A DNA stretch of 8,222 nucleotides, taken from Candidatus Woesearchaeota archaeon (GTDB taxonomy: Archaea; Nanobdellota; Nanobdellia; Woesearchaeales; JACPBV01). Made by a program: the position numbers and the translations under genes. The notes beneath the pieces are model-generated. The model was not told the DNA's origin. It saw only the letters and a program-made list of their open reading frames with translations, and did not search any database. Shown here in pieces: positions 5,149-8,222 of this stretch. Location of the stretch: positions 1 to 8,222 of the forward strand of contig JACPBU010000043.1 of the NCBI GenBank assembly GCA_016180165.1, read 5' to 3'. The stretch's first letter is position 1. Every line of letters begins with the position of its first letter.

Positions 5149-5214
5149 ATTGCTTTGAAGATTAAGGCTGCTTTAAAGATTAATGTTGCTTTAAAGGCGA
5201 GGATTGTTTTGCAA
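5149..5214. repeat. degenerate 18-bp tandem repeats containing TTTAAAG
   Basis: Plus-strand units at 5161-5178 (ATTAAGGCTGCTTTAAAG) and 5179-5196 (ATTAATGTTGCTTTAAAG) match at 16 of 18 bases. A shorter unit (5149-5160, ATTGCTTTGAAG) and a diverged one (5197-5214) flank them. On the minus strand each gives a TATA-like CTTTAAAG. The array covers the end of the radical SAM gene and lies just upstream of the protease operon promoter. Confidence 0.7.
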
Positions 5215-6708
5215 AATTGCATCATCTTTTTCAACTACCTCACCAGTCACACTCCTCAGCATATGCCCGGTTATCCTCAAATCAAAGAACTGCTTCAGGG
5301 GCAGCCTCACCTTGACGCCCACAATGAGGGGGTAAGTGCCAAACTGCCTGCAGAAAGTAGTGTTGCCATCGTAGACTTCGGAGTAACAGCCTTTTAGGAT
5401 TGCCCCTTTAGGTATCACTCTCTGGAGCATCGGAAAATCTATCTGCTGCCTGATGTCATTCCTCCATTTCCAATAAAGCCTTTTGTTCTTTTTCAGGAAC
5501 TTATCCCTGCCTTCGTTGAACAATGATGTCCCTTCAAACAGGGCAACCTGGCGGATGTTGATGCGCCTGAGCATGAGCCCATCGCTGTAGATCTTCCTGA
5601 GCCAGGCCATATTCTCCTCATGGGTTTTTTTTGATTCCTCACGAAGGCCGAAGATGATATTGATGCCGGGCAGGAACCTAGGAAGGCCATCATCGCCACG
5701 AGCTGCACCAAAACTGTTGATAATGCTGACTGCTTCGAAGGCAGCCGTGGGCAGGCAGTTCAGGGTGTTCGCCCTCACGACCTTGAGATCAAAACTCTCG
5801 ACACCAAATGCTGCAACATTCCCCGAGGTGCAGTACTTCACTACCACTTTTGTGATGCTATCATTATTTTTTTTATGGTCAAGCAAGACTTTAACAGGAT
5901 TCACATTGTCAATATGGAGTACTTTTATCTCCGGGCATGTTTCATGGATCTGCTGCAGCAGTTCCGGCGCATGGGGCAGCGTGTAGAAACAGGTCTGCTT
6001 CCCAAGTCGGAAAAATCGTGCACCTCTCCGGTAACATTCCTGTATCTCAGCTACAATATCGCCATTTTCCCTGAAAGCTACCCTGTTCTTCAAAGGCTCG
6101 GTGCAGAAGCTGCATTTCCCGATGTCACACCCCTTTCCCGTCTCAATCTCAATCATCCTCTGGCCAGGGATCTGTGCAAGGATCGCAGAGCCCAGGACAG
6201 CATAACTTTTTATTTTTTCGAAAGGCATCCTATACAGCTCATGATCAATCTTGTCAAAAACCCCCAAGTCGGATTGTTCTCCCCGCTTTCCACCGAAAAG
6301 CTGGGTCCCAAAAATTGCCGGTCCCGTAAGGATCTTTTTACAGCGCAAGCCAGCAATGAGGGGGATAACCTCATGCAGAGTGCCGGGCATCGCAGACAAG
6401 TATTTTCCGGGGACGTGGACGCCCAACACAACAATGAGCGTATCTGTCTTTTCAAGAATCTCTTCCATCCTCTCAGCATTATTTGTCAGGTTATAGGTGA
6501 AAATATCTGTCTTTTCGGATGGTTTTGGGACTTTTATCCTTGAATGGTATTTCCTGAAAAATCTCAAGTCGTCGATGGTGGTATATTTTACCTCTTCCCT
6601 GCCCTCATCAGCCAGATAACCGGCGATATATCTTGGGTATGTGCCAAGATAAGGCGGAACACCTAATCCGGCAGGCTCATCAGTGTAGCAATCCAAAATG
6701 GTGATCAT
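5191..6708 (-). CDS. radical SAM protein, COG1031-like (CSFCTEP family)
   Basis: Predicted [4Fe-4S]/S-adenosylmethionine radical enzyme of 505 residues; substrate unknown. The N-terminus (ILDCYTDEPAGLGVPPYLG, then TYPRYIAGYLADEG) is the family signature of archaeal COG1031-type enzymes with a Rossmann-like first domain. The cluster motif is GCDIGKCSFCTEP (C194, C199, C202), spaced Cx4Cx2C rather than the usual Cx3Cx2C. The TIM-barrel core follows (GARFFRLGKQT, FGVESFD, GINIIFGL). The last 90 residues are strand-rich and TRAM-like (KGAILKGCYSEVYDGNTTF). As I recall, COG1031 proteins end in a helix-hairpin-helix; here the chain stops right after GHMLRSVTGEV without one. ATG 6708 is preferred over ATG 6753 because a BRE/TATA pair lies between them at leaderless spacing and conservation starts at MITILDCY. 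A role in RNA or small-molecule methylthiolation-type chemistry is only a guess. Confidence 0.88.
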   Translation of the reverse strand: MITILDCYTDEPAGLGVPPYLGTYPRYIAGYLADEGREEVKYTTIDDLRFFRKYHSRIKVPKPSEKTDIFTYNLTNNAERMEEILEKTDTLIVVLGVHVPGKYLSAMPGTLHEVIPLIAGLRCKKILTGPAIFGTQLFGGKRGEQSDLGVFDKIDHELYRMPFEKIKSYAVLGSAILAQIPGQRMIEIETGKGCDIGKCSFCTEPLKNRVAFRENGDIVAEIQECYRRGARFFRLGKQTCFYTLPHAPELLQQIHETCPEIKVLHIDNVNPVKVLLDHKKNNDSITKVVVKYCTSGNVAAFGVESFDLKVVRANTLNCLPTAAFEAVSIINSFGAARGDDGLPRFLPGINIIFGLREESKKTHEENMAWLRKIYSDGLMLRRINIRQVALFEGTSLFNEGRDKFLKKNKRLYWKWRNDIRQQIDFPMLQRVIPKGAILKGCYSEVYDGNTTFCRQFGTYPLIVGVKVRLPLKQFFDLRITGHMLRSVTGEVVEKDDAILQNNPRL

Positions 6709-6730
6709 CGATGTTCGAATCCCTGCTGCC

Positions 6731-6744
6731 AATAAAAAGGTTCG
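6731..6744 (-). promoter_or_regulatory. radical SAM promoter (BRE/TATA, leaderless)
   Basis: On the minus strand CGAACC (6739-6744) leads into TTTTTATT (6731-6738), centred 26-27 bases before ATG 6708. The box falls inside the longer reading frame, arguing that the 15 upstream codons are not translated. Confidence 0.6.
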
Positions 6745-6885
6745 TATGCGCATCAGGGAACCTCACAGGATAGATTCTTTATACCCGTTCCCCTTCAGTT
6801 GTTTGAAACTCACCGATGATACAGGAATGGAGAGTATTCTTCTCTCACAGCCGGCATTTTCAGAATGCTGAATGATCACTTCTGC

Positions 6886-6903
6886 TCGAAAGGTTTTTAA
6901 AAG
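6886..6903 (+). promoter_or_regulatory. promoter of the PHP-carS operon
   Basis: CGAAAG (BRE-like, 6887-6892) is followed by GTTTTTAAAAG (6893-6903). Transcription would start near 6924, about six bases before ATG 6930. The 6754-6885 stretch between the divergent promoters shows no gene; I see no strong operator. Confidence 0.6.
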
Positions 6904-6929
6904 AGCGTTTGGTTTGTTGTTCCGGGACT

Positions 6930-7586
6930 ATGAAATTCGACTTACACAATCATACTCACTACTCGCATTGCTCTACCTTCAGCCCTCTGGCACTTCTCAA
7001 GCTTGCAAAGAAGACAGGATTGGATGGCATCGCTGTCACTGACCATAATACAGTCAAAGGGGGACTTACGGTGAAAAAGCTCAACAGAGACAAAGATTTT
7101 AAGGTGATTATGGGGAGCGAGCGCTATACCTCCCGGGGGCATGTTTTAGGGCTGTTCCTGCAGAAGGATATCAAATCAAAGGTTTATGAGGAAGTGATTG
7201 AGGAGATAAGGAACCAGGGTGGGGTGTCGATCATAGCGCATCCTTTCCGGTATCTTCCCGGCGCTTTTTTTCGGATGAAAGGGCTGGATCATAAATATTT
7301 TCCAGATGCTATCGAATGCTTTAACTCAAGGACTGCAGGGTATGCCAATGCTATGGCCGGCAGGCTTGCAGACAGGCTCCAATCGCCAAAAACCGCTGGA
7401 TCAGACACCCATTTTCCCTTTGAACTTGGGAAATGCTATACTTCCTTTGACGGGGATTGCAGAGAGGCAATCTTAAAAAGGAAAACTGCCGTGTTCGGCA
7501 AAAGCTATACTATGCTGGTCGGAGGAACCTTAAGCTTTCTTGCGAAGACAACGCACAAGCTTGGGTTAAGGACATGCCCTCAATAA
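6930..7586 (+). CDS. PHP-domain metal-dependent phosphoesterase
   Basis: The 218-residue protein has the full PHP metal-site set: HNHTHYS (H6, H8), VTDHN (D38, H39), GSERYTSRGH (E64, H71), IIAHPF (H104), ECFNSR (E129) and GSDTH (D159, H161). It should be a cytosolic phosphoesterase with two or three bound metals. The family covers histidinol-phosphate phosphatase-like, RNase AM/YciV-like and DNA-polymerase-linked activities, and nothing here picks one. ATG 6930 is chosen because the HxH motif follows at once and the promoter leaves only a very short leader; an upstream TTG (6909) would lie before the predicted transcript. The end overlaps the natural carS start (7574) by 13 bases, which indicates co-translation. 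A lipid-phosphate substrate is possible from context but unproven. Confidence 0.9.
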   Translation: MKFDLHNHTHYSHCSTFSPLALLKLAKKTGLDGIAVTDHNTVKGGLTVKKLNRDKDFKVIMGSERYTSRGHVLGLFLQKDIKSKVYEEVIEEIRNQGGVSIIAHPFRYLPGAFFRMKGLDHKYFPDAIECFNSRTAGYANAMAGRLADRLQSPKTAGSDTHFPFELGKCYTSFDGDCREAILKRKTAVFGKSYTMLVGGTLSFLAKTTHKLGLRTCPQ

Positions 7587-7630
7587 TCGCCCAGGCAATC
7601 TATTTCATGCTTCCAGCCTAGTTTGCAAAT
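7574..7630 (+). pseudogene. carS: N-terminal segment of carS interrupted by an in-frame TAG
   Basis: ATG 7574 overlaps the PHP stop codon region and opens MPSIIAQAIYFMLPA, then TAG (7619-7621), then FAN running straight into MAPVMVKK at 7631 in the same frame. CarS proteins carry LPAYxAN at this place, so the TAG replaces the conserved Tyr and this segment is the missing first membrane helix. It could be a nonsense mutation, a sequencing error, or a read-through/recoded codon. Confidence 0.75.
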
Positions 7631-8113
7631 ATGGCACCTGTGATGGTAAAAAAAATATTTAAAAGATTAGCTGTGCCGCTGGATTTTGGGAAAAAATTTG
7701 GGAAAGAGGAGATTTTTGGGAGCCATAAAACCTTCAGGGGGCTTATCGCTGCTGTGGCTTTTGCAATGGCTATCGCTTTCGTCCAGTCTTTGCTTTCCTC
7801 ATTGCCCTCCTTCAGGGAGATTGCTCTCATCAACTATTCACAGTGGCCTCTCATCGGCCTCCTCCTTGGCTTGGGAGCGATCGGAGGGGATCTTGTTAAA
7901 AGTTTCTTCAAGAGGAGGCTCGGGGTTCCGCCCGGCTCACGATTCATCCCCTGGGACCAGCTGGACTTTGTCCTTGGCTCATTGCTGTTAGGAAGCATCA
8001 TCACTGATTATTCCCTCACCTTTTTTCTTACTGCCCTTATCGTCAGCTTTGCAGGGCACATACTTGTCAACCACCTTGCCTATTTCACAAAGATCCGCGG
8101 TGAGAAATGGTAG
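7631..8113 (+). CDS. carS: CDP-archaeol synthase (CTP:archaetidate cytidylyltransferase)
   Basis: Integral membrane enzyme that joins CTP with the unsaturated archaetidic acid precursor (digeranylgeranylglyceryl phosphate) to make the CDP-activated lipid for polar head-group addition. Family motifs are clear: PLDFGKKFG, GSHKTFRG (KTxRG), GAIGGDLVKSFFKRRLG, PPGSRFIPWDQLDFVLG and a final GHILVNHLAYFTKIR. About four membrane helices remain (around residues 37-55, 72-88, 112-128 and 130-150). The 160-residue open part starts at an ATG with no ribosome site and lacks the first helix, which is encoded upstream behind an in-frame TAG. With that segment it would be 179 codons, the usual length. It stops at TAG 8111-8113, overlapping the next gene's ATG. 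Whether active protein is made depends on how the TAG is handled. Confidence 0.92.
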   Translation: MAPVMVKKIFKRLAVPLDFGKKFGKEEIFGSHKTFRGLIAAVAFAMAIAFVQSLLSSLPSFREIALINYSQWPLIGLLLGLGAIGGDLVKSFFKRRLGVPPGSRFIPWDQLDFVLGSLLLGSIITDYSLTFFLTALIVSFAGHILVNHLAYFTKIRGEKW

Positions 8114-8222
8114 CCTCAATAGCCCCATTAGCCTCAATAGCCTCATTTGCTTTTTTGGCTTTAGGATTCGTTGCACTTTTGGCACTGTCATCTTTTTTAT
8201 TTTACCGGTTTATCTTTTTGCG
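8107..8222 (+). CDS. membrane protein N-terminus (partial, runs off the window)
   Basis: ATG 8107 overlaps the carS stop (ATGGTAG) and has GGTGA (8099-8103) a few bases upstream, so it is well placed as the next operon gene. The visible 38 codons are almost wholly hydrophobic, with Ala/Ser-rich LASIA repeats followed by FAFLALGFVALLALSSFLFYRFIFL. A hydrophobic start ending in FYRFIFL beside carS would suit a phosphatidylserine decarboxylase-like (archaetidylserine decarboxylase) N-terminus, but too little is visible to call it. Confidence 0.7.
   Translation, partial: MVASIAPLASIASFAFLALGFVALLALSSFLFYRFIFL
8111..8146 (+). repeat. 18-bp direct tandem repeat within the membrane gene start
   Basis: TAGCCTCAATAGCCCCAT (8111-8128) is followed at once by TAGCCTCAATAGCCTCAT (8129-8146), 17 of 18 identical. 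Six codons per unit keep the frame and duplicate the Ala-Ser-Ile-Ala block. It also covers the carS stop codon. Confidence 0.85.

Noticed and set aside
5118..5234. 39-codon N-terminal extension of the protease gene
   Set aside because: It is a translation of the 18-bp repeats, precedes the TATA box, and would move the pilin-like signal away from the N-terminus.
5875..6543. 222-codon open frame on the plus strand
   Set aside because: It lies wholly antisense to the conserved radical SAM gene, has no promoter or ribosome site, and has an unnatural composition.
6673..6733. tRNA-like segment beginning GGCAGG and ending TTCGAATCCCTGCTGCC
   Set aside because: Only the outer five base pairs form. 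There is no T stem, D arm or anticodon arm, and part of it encodes the conserved start of the radical SAM protein.
1..8222. CRISPR array, insertion sequence, rRNA or toxin-antitoxin pair
   Set aside because: No spaced identical repeats, transposase motifs with terminal inverted repeats, rRNA-like sequence or recognisable toxin or antitoxin were seen.

Overview
The window is archaeal. It carries a TFB (archaeal TFIIB), a CDP-archaeol synthase (CarS), a tRNA-Asn with archaeal-type introns, and BRE/TATA promoters. Several of those promoters sit 25-27 bases before the start codon, the leaderless layout. The small, tightly packed genes and the secreted/pilin-like and M64-type protease families resemble DPANN (Woesearchaeota-like) genomes. 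That lineage is inferred from memory of such families and was not tested.

Left part (1-3371): accessory-looking. A short, divergent TFB-like protein (52-828, -) follows two small unrecognised genes (847-1107 and 1040-1393, -). A divergent promoter region separates these from a small basic, possibly winged-helix protein (1578-1919, +). After two candidate microgenes (1870-2004, - and 2024-2086, +) comes a tyrosine recombinase with a C-terminal zinc ribbon and coiled coil (2083-3309, -). It starts 63 bases from the 3' end of a tRNA-Asn(GTT) gene (3372-3497, -). This is the usual edge of an element integrated into a tRNA gene, with the element probably running leftwards. No second attachment site is visible, so it is unknown whether the TFB belongs to the element.

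The tRNA is unusual. It appears to contain two introns: one at the canonical 37/38 site and one in the D-loop. Removing both gives a textbook 73-nt tRNA-Asn.

Middle part (3483-6708, all -): a radical SAM enzyme of the CSFCTEP type (COG1031-like), then an envelope gene set. That set is a pilin-like/anchored N-terminal fragment, an M64-like zinc metalloprotease domain in a different frame (probably one broken gene), and a signal-peptide plus C-terminal-anchor protein. The stop codon of the last one lies inside the tRNA gene. An 18-bp array of TATA-like repeats precedes the protease gene.

Right part (6930-8222, +): an operon-like run of a PHP-domain phosphoesterase, CarS and the start of a membrane protein, each overlapping the next. 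CarS has an in-frame TAG exactly where the family has the Tyr of its N-terminal LPAY motif.
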